Below the pieces are notes generated by a model. It was not told the DNA's origin. It saw only the letters and a list, made by a program, of their open reading frames with translations, and made no database searches. Both the position numbers and the translations under genes were made by a program. Of a stretch of DNA of 42,747 nucleotides, positions 7,228 to 15,341 are shown one piece after another. The stretch lies in assembly GCA_022614965.1 (NCBI GenBank), contig JAKEHO010000005.1, forward strand, positions 1-42,747. Direction: 5' to 3'. How positions within the stretch are numbered: position 1 is the stretch's first letter; each line of letters begins with the position of its first letter. The stretch is from Gammaproteobacteria bacterium. Lineage in GTDB: Bacteria > Pseudomonadota > Gammaproteobacteria > JAKEHO01.

Positions 7228-8706
7228 ATGTCTCAGCACATCCTGTTTCTGACCGGTAAGCTCGCGGAGAAAAGCCTAAGATCCGTTCTGGGATCCATTC
7301 AGCCGACTGACTTCGAGTACGAGGTATACAATATCGGCATCAGCGTGGCGGCACTGATGACCGCAGACATGATCAAGCGGCGCTTATCCGATGCTCGCAG
7401 CGCCGATCGCATCGTGGTCCCTGGACTTTGTTTAGGGGATCTGAACATAGCGAGCCAGCACTTAGGCGTTCCAATTATTCGAGGCCCAGATGATTTGAAG
7501 GATCTACCCGAATTCTTCGGCCAGGGAGGACAACCCCCTGATCTCAGCAATTATGATGTAAGGATCTTCGCCGAGATCGTCGATGCGCCAAACAGGGATG
7601 TCGATGCCATCCTTGAGCAGGCAAAGGCCTATGCGCGGGACGGAGCGGATGTCATTGATCTCGGTTGCCTACCGAGCACACCGTTTCCCCACCTGGAGGA
7701 AGCGGTGGGGGCGCTGCGTGAAGCGAAATTCCAAGTGAGTGTGGATTCTCTCGAGACGGATGACCTGCTGCGCGGCGCGCGCGCAGGCGCCCATTATCTG
7801 CTTAGCCTGAAGGAGAGTACCCTGTGGGTCGCGGACGAGGTGGACTCCATTCCGATATTGATCCCGGAGGATCCCTCCGATGTGGCGTCACTATATCGAG
7901 CCATTGAAAGGCTCATGAAGATTGATAGACGATTCATAGCCGACAGTATTCTGGATCCTATTCACTTTGGCTTTACCCAATCCGTATTGCGCTACCAGGC
8001 ATTGCGCGAGTGTTACCCCGATATAGAGATCATGATGGGCGTCGGAAATCTGACCGAACTGACTGATGCCGATACCTCGGGTATCAATGCGCTACTCATG
8101 GGGATCATTTCAGAATTGCGCATTACCAGTATCTTGACCACCCAGGTCAGTGGCCATGCGCGGTCTGCCGTGCGCGAAGCAGACCGGGCGAGACGGATCA
8201 TGTACGCTGCGGCCCAAGCCAACACCCTGCCAAGAGGCTTTGATGATTCGCTTTTGACGACCCATTCACGCAAACCGTTCCCAAATGATCCATTAGAAAT
8301 CAATGCCTTAGCGCGAGAAATACGAGACCCGAGTTATCGCGTGCAGGTCAGTGAGGAAGGGATCCACATCTTCAATCGGGACGGTCTTGTTGCCGGGATC
8401 GATCCGTTTGAGCTCTTCCCCAAGCTTGGACTGTTGCAGGATGATGCGCCGCACGCCTTCTATATGGGTGTGGAGTTGGCCAAGGCGCAGATCGCGTGGC
8501 AACTTGGTAAGCGTTACATCCAGGACGAGGAGCTCCGCTGGGGCTGCGCTACTAAACCGAAAGAAGAGACACTCAAGCAGGTCGGCGCCGACAAGGGCGA
8601 CACCCCTGAGCATACGGAGGGAATAGGCGCGGTTGATACCTCGTACGCATATAAGGCGGCGGGATCAACGCTGCAAGCAAGAAAGAGAAAACGAAAGGCT
8701 TCATGA
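7228..8706 (+). CDS. Dihydropteroate synthase-related protein (DUF6513), H4MPT pathway
   Basis: The 492-residue protein begins MSQHILFLTGKLAEKSLR. An upstream frame from 7156 runs through the leader hairpin and is rejected as start. An N-terminal domain of about 130 residues is followed by a pterin-binding barrel containing DGADVIDLGCLPSTP, then a C-terminal extension. By family this is the synthase-like protein of the H4MPT clusters of methanogens and methylotrophs, proposed to join a pterin pyrophosphate to an arylamine precursor. It is clearly distinct from the folate enzyme at 2218-3066. It leads an operon with DUF447 and MfnB genes, which supports the role. The exact substrate in bacteria is inferred. 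Confidence 0.88.
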   Translation: MSQHILFLTGKLAEKSLRSVLGSIQPTDFEYEVYNIGISVAALMTADMIKRRLSDARSADRIVVPGLCLGDLNIASQHLGVPIIRGPDDLKDLPEFFGQGGQPPDLSNYDVRIFAEIVDAPNRDVDAILEQAKAYARDGADVIDLGCLPSTPFPHLEEAVGALREAKFQVSVDSLETDDLLRGARAGAHYLLSLKESTLWVADEVDSIPILIPEDPSDVASLYRAIERLMKIDRRFIADSILDPIHFGFTQSVLRYQALRECYPDIEIMMGVGNLTELTDADTSGINALLMGIISELRITSILTTQVSGHARSAVREADRARRIMYAAAQANTLPRGFDDSLLTTHSRKPFPNDPLEINALAREIRDPSYRVQVSEEGIHIFNRDGLVAGIDPFELFPKLGLLQDDAPHAFYMGVELAKAQIAWQLGKRYIQDEELRWGCATKPKEETLKQVGADKGDTPEHTEGIGAVDTSYAYKAAGSTLQARKRKRKAS

Positions 8707-8710
8707 TCCC

Positions 8711-9289
8711 ATGATCTATGAGACGATTATCACCACGAGAGGACAAGACGGCGCTATACACATGGCCCCGATGGGTATCAGGGAGGTGGAGAAACATATT
8801 GTCATTGCACCATTCAAACCCTCAGCGACACTCGACAACCTGCGTCGCACAGGACAAGCTGTCATTAATATGATCGATGACGTTTCCATCGTGGCGGGGT
8901 GTCTCACTGGGCGCAGGAATTGGCCAACTGTGCCGGCCGAGGTGGTGGATGGAGAACGGCTTGCGGCGGCCCTTGCCCATACGGAGGTGGAAGTGAGCCA
9001 TATCGAGGAGAATGAGCAGAGGCCGCGCTTTTATTGCAGCGTCCGGCACCAACAAACCCATGCGCCATTCAAGGGATTCAATAGGGCGCAGGCCGCCGTC
9101 CTTGAGGCAGCGATCTTAGTAAGCCGCTTGGGAATCCTGCCTGAAGATAAGATTGATCAGGAGATCGCCTACCTTTCGATCGCGATCGATAAGACTGCGG
9201 GAGAGAAGGAACGACAGGCATGGAGGTGGTTGATGGACAGGATCAGGGAATTCAGACGCGGTGAAGCGAACGAGGGAGATGCGGCATGA
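8711..9289 (+). CDS. DUF447 family protein of the H4MPT gene cluster
   Basis: The family-like N-terminus MIYETIITTRG starts at 8711, four bases after the previous stop. A longer frame from 8633 would overlap that gene and is unlikely. The 192-residue protein has a split-barrel, flavin-binding-like N-terminal half (HMAPMGI, VIAPFKPSATLDNL) and a helical C-terminal half. DUF447 proteins occur in archaea and in H4MPT-using bacteria, where the gene clusters with methanopterin genes, but its reaction is not established to my knowledge. The stop overlaps the next start as ATGA. Confidence 0.87.
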   Translation: MIYETIITTRGQDGAIHMAPMGIREVEKHIVIAPFKPSATLDNLRRTGQAVINMIDDVSIVAGCLTGRRNWPTVPAEVVDGERLAAALAHTEVEVSHIEENEQRPRFYCSVRHQQTHAPFKGFNRAQAAVLEAAILVSRLGILPEDKIDQEIAYLSIAIDKTAGEKERQAWRWLMDRIREFRRGEANEGDAA

Positions 9290-10041
9290 CAGGCATGCTG
9301 GCGAGCGTCGCTACCGCAGATGAAGCACGCATTGTATTACAGGGTGGTGCGGACATCATTGATCTGAAAGACCCTAGGCAGGGTACGCTTGGGGCGGTGG
9401 CTAAAGAGCTTATCCGGCAGGTGGTCCGCCTCGTTGGAGGACGGCGGCTGGTGAGTGCCACTGTCGGCGACCTGCCCATGGAGCGCGAGATCGTGGTACC
9501 GGCGCTGTCCGATACGGCCGCGATCGGTGTGGATATCGTAAAAGTCGGATTGTTCGCCCGGCACATCGGATCTGATCTGCTGGATGGACTGCGTATGGAA
9601 GCCCGTCGTGGGGTACGGATCGTTGCCGTATTGTTTGCGGACCTTGACGCTTGCATGAGCACCTTGATGCGCCTGAAAGATGCCGGCCTTTGGGGCGTAA
9701 TGCTCGATACAGCCCAAAAAGGCAAGGGCTCACTTCGCGAGAAAATGCCTGATGATGAGCTGCAGGAATTTGTGAGTGAGGCGCGAGCTTGCAACCTCGT
9801 GTGTGGTCTAGCCGGATCGCTCGGCCTGGATGATATTGCTCCGCTCTTAGCACTGAAACCTGACTATCTGGGCTTTCGCGGTGCGTTGTGTACCCACCGG
9901 CAGAGGGATGGAGTTCTTGATGCAGCAGCTGTCGCTGCAATACGTGCACGCATGCGTATGGCGGGGGCTACAATTACTGTATCGCATCCAGATAACGAGG
10001 CGAGTGTTCAACCCGAAGCGCTGCGATGCGTTGTAGGATGA
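9286..10041 (+). CDS. mfnB: (5-formylfuran-3-yl)methyl phosphate synthase, MfnB-like
   Basis: This 251-residue DUF556 protein starts with the conserved MLASVATADEARIVLQGGAD and has DLKDPRQGTLGA with Lys28. Lys86 (DIVKVGLF) and the pair Lys145/Lys147 (DTAQKGKGS) are at about the positions of the lysines described for the archaeal enzyme. MfnB condenses two glyceraldehyde-3-phosphate molecules to the furan precursor of methanofuran. In methylotrophs a methanofuran analogue serves the formyltransferase/hydrolase complex. The four-base overlap with DUF447 indicates cotranslation. Confidence 0.9.
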   Translation: MTGMLASVATADEARIVLQGGADIIDLKDPRQGTLGAVAKELIRQVVRLVGGRRLVSATVGDLPMEREIVVPALSDTAAIGVDIVKVGLFARHIGSDLLDGLRMEARRGVRIVAVLFADLDACMSTLMRLKDAGLWGVMLDTAQKGKGSLREKMPDDELQEFVSEARACNLVCGLAGSLGLDDIAPLLALKPDYLGFRGALCTHRQRDGVLDAAAVAAIRARMRMAGATITVSHPDNEASVQPEALRCVVG

Positions 10042-10088
10042 TTAAGTCCCTTACACAGTCTATTGCTCATCGGTAGGAGGGGGTGGTT

Positions 10089-10478
10089 ATGGCCAAGATG
10101 AGAGAGCTTAAAGAGGAACGCGTCTATACGGATCAGGAGGTGGAAGCAAAACTTAAAGAGGAATTACCAAAATGGTATCTTGAAGACGGTTGGATCCGCC
10201 GAAAATACAAGACGAGCGGATGGAAAGGCACCTTGATGGTGATCAATACCGTGGGACATCTCGCAGAAGCTGCCTTTCATCATCCGGATATCACAGCGTC
10301 TTATGCGTTTGTCATCGTGAAATTGATGAACCATGCGGCAAAGGGAATTTCGGACAAGGACTTTGCGCTGGCGAAAAAGATGGAAGAGGTCATCATGTGG
10401 CAGCCGGGTATTGAGGAGGGAAGTCCGTTGGAGGGAACACCGGATGATCCACGTTTCAAATATCTCAAGTACGATTAA
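10089..10478 (+). CDS. Pterin-4a-carbinolamine dehydratase-like protein
   Basis: The 129-residue protein contains the DCoH/PhhB-type signature HLAEAAFHHPDITASY with its paired histidines. A perfect AGGAGG at about 10075-10080 lies 8 bases before ATG 10089, so that start is preferred over the GTG at 10083. Classical members dehydrate 4a-hydroxytetrahydropterin. Here, next to H4MPT genes, a role in methanopterin chemistry is more likely than in phenylalanine hydroxylation. That is inference from position. It is slightly longer than typical PCDs (about 100 residues), with an extra acidic C-terminus. Confidence 0.85.
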   Translation: MAKMRELKEERVYTDQEVEAKLKEELPKWYLEDGWIRRKYKTSGWKGTLMVINTVGHLAEAAFHHPDITASYAFVIVKLMNHAAKGISDKDFALAKKMEEVIMWQPGIEEGSPLEGTPDDPRFKYLKYD

Positions 10479-10515
10479 CGTAATACGGCAACGACCGGCG
10501 CCTCGCCCTAGGGTC

Positions 10516-10553
10516 TAGCGGGCTGCATAACGCCCCTTCGGGCAATGGCGCTA
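10516..10553. terminator. Possible bidirectional terminator between convergent genes
   Basis: TAGCG (10516-10520) pairs with CGCTA (10549-10553) around an inner GCCC-CTTC-GGGC hairpin (10532-10543). It lies between the convergent carbinolamine-dehydratase-like gene and moaC, whose stop it touches. There is no U-tract on either side, so its terminator function is uncertain. Confidence 0.3.
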
Positions 10554-11036
10554 ACGCTCTTTCTTGCGTCGCCATGTGCCGGAGGCGCCACCTGCCTTTT
10601 CTACAAGGCGGACTGATTCGATCGCCATGCCACGATCCATGGCCTTGCACATGTCGTAGATTGTTAGCAACGCGATCTGCACCGCCATGAGGGCCTCCAT
10701 CTCGACGCCGGTTCGGTCGTAGGTCTGTACGCGGGCCAGGCAATGCACACAGTCTTCTTGAGGCCGGGTTTGCAAGTCAATTTCAATATGCGTAAGCGCG
10801 AGTGGGTGGCACAGTGGGATCAGGTCGGCTGTCTTTTTTGCCCCCATGATCCCTGCAATGCGGGCAGTGCCCAAGACATCGCCTTTTTTGTGACCCCCTT
10901 CACGGATGAACTTAAGGGTGTCAGGATGCATCGTAATGAGCCCTTCAGCGACGGCCATGCGGTGCGTGGCGGTCTTCGTGCCGACGTCCACCATGTGGGC
11001 TTCCCCCTTGCGATTGAAATGGGTTAATTTCGCCAC
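10551..11036 (-). CDS. moaC: Cyclic pyranopterin monophosphate synthase
   Basis: MoaC converts the MoaA product to cyclic pyranopterin monophosphate, the first stable intermediate of molybdenum cofactor synthesis. The 161-residue length is standard, and the signatures [15 protein letters not shown] and [14 protein letters not shown] are present. It is transcribed away from moaDE across a 178-bp divergent region. moaA is not in the window. Confidence 0.97.
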   Translation of the reverse strand: MAKLTHFNRKGEAHMVDVGTKTATHRMAVAEGLITMHPDTLKFIREGGHKKGDVLGTARIAGIMGAKKTADLIPLCHPLALTHIEIDLQTRPQEDCVHCLARVQTYDRTGVEMEALMAVQIALLTIYDMCKAMDRGMAIESVRLVEKAGGASGTWRRKKER

Positions 11037-11161
11037 TGGATATTGATGAGCCCCTTTGGTGCCGATGATCCGGTTCGACTCGAAGTCCTCTGCGCAGCAA
11101 GGTGAAGACTGTGATGTAAACTTAAATGTTAACTAACCGTAACTAGCATCTGCTATTTAGA

Positions 11162-11191
11162 TTGTTTAAATGATACGAGCTAATGTATCGT
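11162..11191 (+). promoter_or_regulatory. Candidate moaDE promoter with an internal inverted repeat
   Basis: TTGTTT (11162-11167) and TATCGT (11186-11191) are spaced by 18 bases. GATAC (11172-11176) and GTATC (11185-11189) form an inverted repeat lying between and into these hexamers, where a repressor would block polymerase. The site does not look like the known ModE consensus. Confidence 0.4.
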
Positions 11192-11214
11192 AATGTAAAT
11201 GGAAACATCTGAGC

Positions 11215-11448
11215 ATGGCGGTCACCGTAAAATTCTTTGCAAGTCTTAGCGAGCGCTTAGGTCGCAGCGAAGAGGTGATCAAGCCTAAGGGACCGTTAAC
11301 GGTGCGTGAGGTGTGGGCCGCTGTGGTAGCCGACGAGCCAGTGCCAGAAAATGTTCTCATCGCAGTGAACATGGAATATGCACGGCCTGATGCTGAGGTG
11401 AGTGACGGCGACGAGGTGGCATTCTTCCCGCCAGTGACCGGAGGATGA
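11215..11448 (+). CDS. moaD: Molybdopterin synthase sulfur carrier subunit
   Basis: This 77-residue beta-grasp protein ends in the required Gly-Gly (FFPPVTGG), whose terminal thiocarboxylate donates sulfur to cyclic pyranopterin. It begins MAVTVKFFASLSERLG, as in the family. The stop overlaps the moaE start by four bases, so the two subunits of the synthase are made together. Confidence 0.96.
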   Translation: MAVTVKFFASLSERLGRSEEVIKPKGPLTVREVWAAVVADEPVPENVLIAVNMEYARPDAEVSDGDEVAFFPPVTGG

Positions 11449-11885
11449 CCGTGCGTGTCGAAATTCGCGGATCTGAATTTGATCCCTGGGTTGAACTCAG
11501 TCGTTACCAGGAGACACTCGGAAATCAGGGAAAATACGGGGCGACGGCCGTCTTCATCGGCACTATGCGGGACTTCAACGAAGGAGTTCGTGTCAAATCA
11601 CTGGTTCTGGAACACTATCCGGGTATGACAGAGAAACACCTCACCGAGATTAGTCAGCAGGCAATCGATCGCTGGGGGCTCCTTGACACGATGGTTATCC
11701 ACCGAGTCGGGGAGATCCGTATCAATGAACCTATCGTTGCAGTCGCGGTGTGGTCTGCTCATCGGGCCGCGGCGTTCGAGGCCTGTCGGTTCCTTGTGGA
11801 GGATCTTAAATCACACGCACCCTTCTGGAAGCGGGAATATTTGGCCGAAGGCATTCGCTGGGTTGAGAAAACTACGCCGGGATAA
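11445..11885 (+). CDS. moaE: Molybdopterin synthase catalytic subunit
   Basis: MoaE (146 residues) inserts two sulfurs into cyclic pyranopterin monophosphate using MoaD thiocarboxylate. The family motifs are visible: AVFIGTMRDFN near residue 37, LEHYPGMTEKHL, HRVGEIRINEPIV, and the C-terminal catalytic stretch FWKREYL. It runs convergent with moeA, with only 13 bp between the stops. Confidence 0.96.
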   Translation: MTVRVEIRGSEFDPWVELSRYQETLGNQGKYGATAVFIGTMRDFNEGVRVKSLVLEHYPGMTEKHLTEISQQAIDRWGLLDTMVIHRVGEIRINEPIVAVAVWSAHRAAAFEACRFLVEDLKSHAPFWKREYLAEGIRWVEKTTPG

Positions 11886-11898
11886 CCCGCCGCCCGTC

Positions 11899-13167
11899 TT
11901 AGACCAATCCGAAAAAGGGTTGCACATCAACAATCGTTTCAGGCTCCACGCTGCTGCATTGTGATGGCAGTACAATGAAACAGTTGGCTTCGGCCATGGA
12001 TCGCAATATCCCTGAGCCCTGTGGGCCGGTTTTTAGTACCACGAGGCGTCCCGCCTCATCGGTTTCCAACCGACCACGCTGATATTCTACGCGGCCGGGC
12101 CTTTTCTTAAGCCTTGAAAGACACGGAACCTTGATGGTGAGCGGGGCTGTCACATGCTCTCCAGCGATTCGACGTAGTGCGGGCTGGACGAACTGGTAGA
12201 AGGTGACCATCACCGATACGGGATTGCCTGGAAGACCGAAGAAGGGCTTGTGATCGATCTCTCCAAACGCCAGCGGTCGGCCCGGTTTTATGGCAACCTG
12301 CCAGAAACTAATATCGCCGACCGTGTTCAAGAGTTCTTTGACAAGATCGGCTTCCCCTACGGAAACGCCGCCCGTAGTAATGACAACATCGGCCTTGGCC
12401 GCCGCATCAAGGAGCGCATGACGAGTGTCGTCGCGCCGATCCCGCACGACGCCGAGATCAATGGGGACTGCACCGAGACGCATCAGCATGCCGAACAGGG
12501 TGTAGCGGTTGCTGTCGTAAATGGTGCCCTCTACCAGTGGCTGGTTGATCGATCGCAGCTCCTCTCCAGTTGAGAAGTACGCCACACGTACGCGGCGCTT
12601 CACCCTCACCTCACTGATGCCAAGGGAGGCGAGTAGCCCTAATGCGGCAGGCATGATCCGTGTCCCGGGCGAGAGAATGACCTGGCCGATGGCGATGTCT
12701 TCGCCGGCTTGGCGCACATTTTCACCAGGGAGGTGCCCAGCGTGGATACGCAGGACGTCACCGTCCTGGTCCACCTCCTCTTGGATAATAACGGTGTCCG
12801 TGCCTTGGGGCATGACTGCCCCGGTCATGATGCGCACGCACTGCCCTCGGGCCACTGGCTCCATAAACGGCTCGCCCGCCAAGGCGGTTCCAATGAGTAT
12901 CAATTCGCGCTCGCCTGTATCGGGCAGGTCGGCGCCACTGACGGCATAGCCATCCATGGCGGAGTTCGTGGCATAGGGCACATTGATTTCTGAACGCACC
13001 TCTTCATCTAGCACTCGCCCGAGTGTACTCACAATCGGTAGCGTTTCAGATTCATTGACAGGCCGTACGGCATGGATGATCCGGCTGAGTGCCTCGTCCA
13101 CGGGCAAGGAGTGCACATCATGGGCATCCCTGCAGCTCCCTTGCGTTGCCATTCCCATCTTACTCAT
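11899..13167 (-). CDS. moeA: Molybdopterin molybdenumtransferase
   Basis: MoeA inserts molybdate (or tungstate) into adenylylated molybdopterin. The 422-residue protein has the signatures NSAMDGYAV, ITTGGVSVGEADLVKE and FGLPGNPVSVMVTF, and a beta-barrel C-terminal domain. Start choices at residues 1, 4 and 6 are all ATG and closely spaced; the longest is reported. mobA lies about 60 bp upstream in the same direction. With the adjacent tungstate transporter, this enzyme may load tungsten, but specificity cannot be read from the sequence. Confidence 0.96.
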   Translation of the reverse strand: MSKMGMATQGSCRDAHDVHSLPVDEALSRIIHAVRPVNESETLPIVSTLGRVLDEEVRSEINVPYATNSAMDGYAVSGADLPDTGERELILIGTALAGEPFMEPVARGQCVRIMTGAVMPQGTDTVIIQEEVDQDGDVLRIHAGHLPGENVRQAGEDIAIGQVILSPGTRIMPAALGLLASLGISEVRVKRRVRVAYFSTGEELRSINQPLVEGTIYDSNRYTLFGMLMRLGAVPIDLGVVRDRRDDTRHALLDAAAKADVVITTGGVSVGEADLVKELLNTVGDISFWQVAIKPGRPLAFGEIDHKPFFGLPGNPVSVMVTFYQFVQPALRRIAGEHVTAPLTIKVPCLSRLKKRPGRVEYQRGRLETDEAGRLVVLKTGPQGSGILRSMAEANCFIVLPSQCSSVEPETIVDVQPFFGLV

Positions 13168-13230
13168 GATTCATTATGGACTCTATCTCGTTTGATGCAG
13201 TAGGACTAGCGACTTGACTGTTCTGGGGAT

Positions 13231-13851
13231 TCAGGATTGCCTCGTGTGCATCAGTTTACATTCGATCGCTTCTGCTTCCTCAGGCGTGTTGACATTGACA
13301 AATGTATCGGGTTGATCGGAGAAGTCCACGACGGCAAGGCGATGTTGCTCATACCAGCGATCGATCTTGCGTTCACCCCGCTCCAGATACGCCACAACTG
13401 ACGATAGCAGGTTCCGATCGAGCAACGCAAAGACCGGTTGCAGGCGTTCACCATTGTGCGGGACTCCAATCTCTGCTCCCTTTTCCTTTATTCCTCGATA
13501 CAGCCTTTCGACCAGGTCAGACGGAATAAAGGGGGAATCGCACGGTGCCGTCGAAATGTACGGGGTTTTCGCTGCTCGCATCGCGCTCGCGATTCCTGCT
13601 AACGGCCCGAAGTAGCCGTCGATCATATCAGCGATGATCGGGTATCCGTAGGTGGCGTAGCGCTTGCGATTCCGGTTGGCATTGATGATGATCTCGGCGA
13701 CCTGTGGTTGAAGCCCAGTAATCACATATTCCACCAAGGGCTTGCCCCCGAGCTCGATAAGGCCCTTATCGCGCCCGCCCATGCGCAGGGCTCGCCCGCC
13801 CGCGAGGATCACACCCGTGACGGACTTTTTAATACCGGCGTCAAATGGCAT
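13231..13851 (-). CDS. mobA: Molybdenum cofactor guanylyltransferase
   Basis: MobA attaches GMP to Mo-molybdopterin to give the bis-MGD form used by DMSO-reductase-family enzymes such as formate dehydrogenases. The start at 13851 (MPFDAGIKKSVTG) places the nucleotide-binding motif LAGGRALRMGGRDKGL within the first 30 residues, as is usual. An upstream frame adds 17 non-conserved residues. APCDSPFIP is the metal-binding region. The presence of MobA predicts MGD-containing oxidoreductases elsewhere in the genome. Confidence 0.92.
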   Translation of the reverse strand: MPFDAGIKKSVTGVILAGGRALRMGGRDKGLIELGGKPLVEYVITGLQPQVAEIIINANRNRKRYATYGYPIIADMIDGYFGPLAGIASAMRAAKTPYISTAPCDSPFIPSDLVERLYRGIKEKGAEIGVPHNGERLQPVFALLDRNLLSSVVAYLERGERKIDRWYEQHRLAVVDFSDQPDTFVNVNTPEEAEAIECKLMHTRQS

Positions 13852-13917
13852 TTCACAAATCAGTTTTGCACAATATGGTGCTGTTACTGCGTCGGCGCGC
13901 ACCCGATGGGCACATTC

Positions 13918-14640
13918 TTATTCGCGGAAACATTCTCTTGGGGCATCGTCGTGATCGGACACTTTCAAGACTGTTTGATCTATGAGTTTCCCAGCATCCA
14001 GTTGCAAAAGTCGGTTCGCAATACGCCGGATTGCCTGAGGCTCGTGGGCAGCGATGACGATCGCAATTCCTTCAGACTGTAGGCGTTTAATTAGAAAATA
14101 GGCTTTTTCGCAGGCCTCTTTATCCATACTCGCAGTCGGCTCATCCAGTAGCAGGGCCTTCGGTGACAGGACCTTTGCCCGGGCGAGGGCGACGCGCTGT
14201 TTCTCCCCGCAGGACAGCACTCTGGCGTTGCGCCCTGCCAGGTACTCGAGCCCTCCCCAGGCCAACACTTCGTCCGTCCGGCGCCGACGCGCCGGCGCCG
14301 GGACCCCGGCTAGCCGCATTCCGAAGTCAATGTTTGCCGCCACGCTGCGGTCAAACATATAGGGCTGCTGGTGCAGGTAGATCACATTTCGTCGACAATG
14401 GTCCTTGGCCTTAGGCCAGCTATAACGTTTGCCGCCACATTCAACCCAACCTTTATCCGGCGCAATGAGGCCGGCCAGGATCTTAAGCAGCGTCGTTTTA
14501 CCGGTCCCGTTGCGACCGCTTAACACGATGCAGTCGCCTCCATGTAACGAGAATTCCGGTATTTCGAACAGGAGATCCCCACTGAAGCGCTTCTCGAGTT
14601 CGTGGTAGCGAAGCAGCGGACGGCGCGCCTGGTCCATCAT
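13918..14640 (-). CDS. tupC: Tungstate ABC transporter ATP-binding protein
   Basis: This 240-residue ATPase has Walker A GRNGTGKTT (about residues 42-50), a signature loop LSCGEKQR, Walker B ALLLDEPT and the H-loop AAHEP. The signature has Cys in place of the common second Gly (LSGGE), a tolerated but uncommon variant. The gene overlaps the permease gene by four bases (ATGA) and follows the substrate-binding protein, giving the TupA-B-C order. Specificity is assigned from the binding protein. Confidence 0.88.
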   Translation of the reverse strand: MMDQARRPLLRYHELEKRFSGDLLFEIPEFSLHGGDCIVLSGRNGTGKTTLLKILAGLIAPDKGWVECGGKRYSWPKAKDHCRRNVIYLHQQPYMFDRSVAANIDFGMRLAGVPAPARRRRTDEVLAWGGLEYLAGRNARVLSCGEKQRVALARAKVLSPKALLLDEPTASMDKEACEKAYFLIKRLQSEGIAIVIAAHEPQAIRRIANRLLQLDAGKLIDQTVLKVSDHDDAPRECFRE

Positions 14641-15338
14641 GCCGTAATGACTCCTTTGCCCTGGACAACTGTTAAGGCGAAGTTAAGGATCATGGCTAAT
14701 AACAGCAAGACGATCCCCAGCGCAATACCTTGCGCGAATTCGCCTTTGCTGGTCTCGAGTGCAATGGCTGTCGGAATGTTTCGAGTGTAGTGCAGGATGT
14801 TGCCGCCGACCATCATGGAGCTGCCGACTTCGGTGATGATACGCCCAAAGGCAGCCACAATGGCAGCCAACAACCCAAACCGGACCTCGTGCATCACAGT
14901 GAACATGGCCCTCCAGGGGGCCGCACCGAGGGTCAGCGCCGTTTCCCAAGCCCGCCGATCAGCCCCTTGGAATGCCGCATGTCCCATGGCGAGCAGTATA
15001 GGGATACAAAGAACCATCTGCCCGATGATCATGGCGGTCTGGGTAAACAAGAGCCTGAGGTCGCCTAACGGACCATTTCGGGATAGAAAGAGATACACCG
15101 TTAACCCAACGACGACCGGGGGAATGGCCAGCAGGGTGTGCATTATGGAGATGACGATTCGACGGCCGGGTATCCGGCCGTAGGCAAGCAGAAAGGCGAG
15201 GACGAGCGCGACGGGTGTCGCGAACAGCATTGCCCGGAGCGACACGCTAAATGAGATGGCGATAATGTTCCACAGTTCGGGATCGCCAGTAAAAAGAAGA
15301 ATCAGTGCGTTTTCCGTTGTCTGAGCTAGAGTGTTCAT
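14637..15338 (-). CDS. tupB: Tungstate ABC transporter permease
   Basis: The 233-residue inner-membrane protein has about five hydrophobic segments and the binding-protein-dependent permease EAA-like loop around ETALTLGAAPWRAMF. It begins MNTLAQTTENALILLFTGDPELW, typical of TupB, where the first membrane segment follows GDPELW. It would carry tungstate from TupA to the cytoplasm for MoeA. The start lies 3 bases after the tupA stop, so the transporter is one transcription unit. Confidence 0.9.
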   Translation of the reverse strand: MNTLAQTTENALILLFTGDPELWNIIAISFSVSLRAMLFATPVALVLAFLLAYGRIPGRRIVISIMHTLLAIPPVVVGLTVYLFLSRNGPLGDLRLLFTQTAMIIGQMVLCIPILLAMGHAAFQGADRRAWETALTLGAAPWRAMFTVMHEVRFGLLAAIVAAFGRIITEVGSSMMVGGNILHYTRNIPTAIALETSKGEFAQGIALGIVLLLLAMILNFALTVVQGKGVITA

Positions 15339-15341
15339 TGC

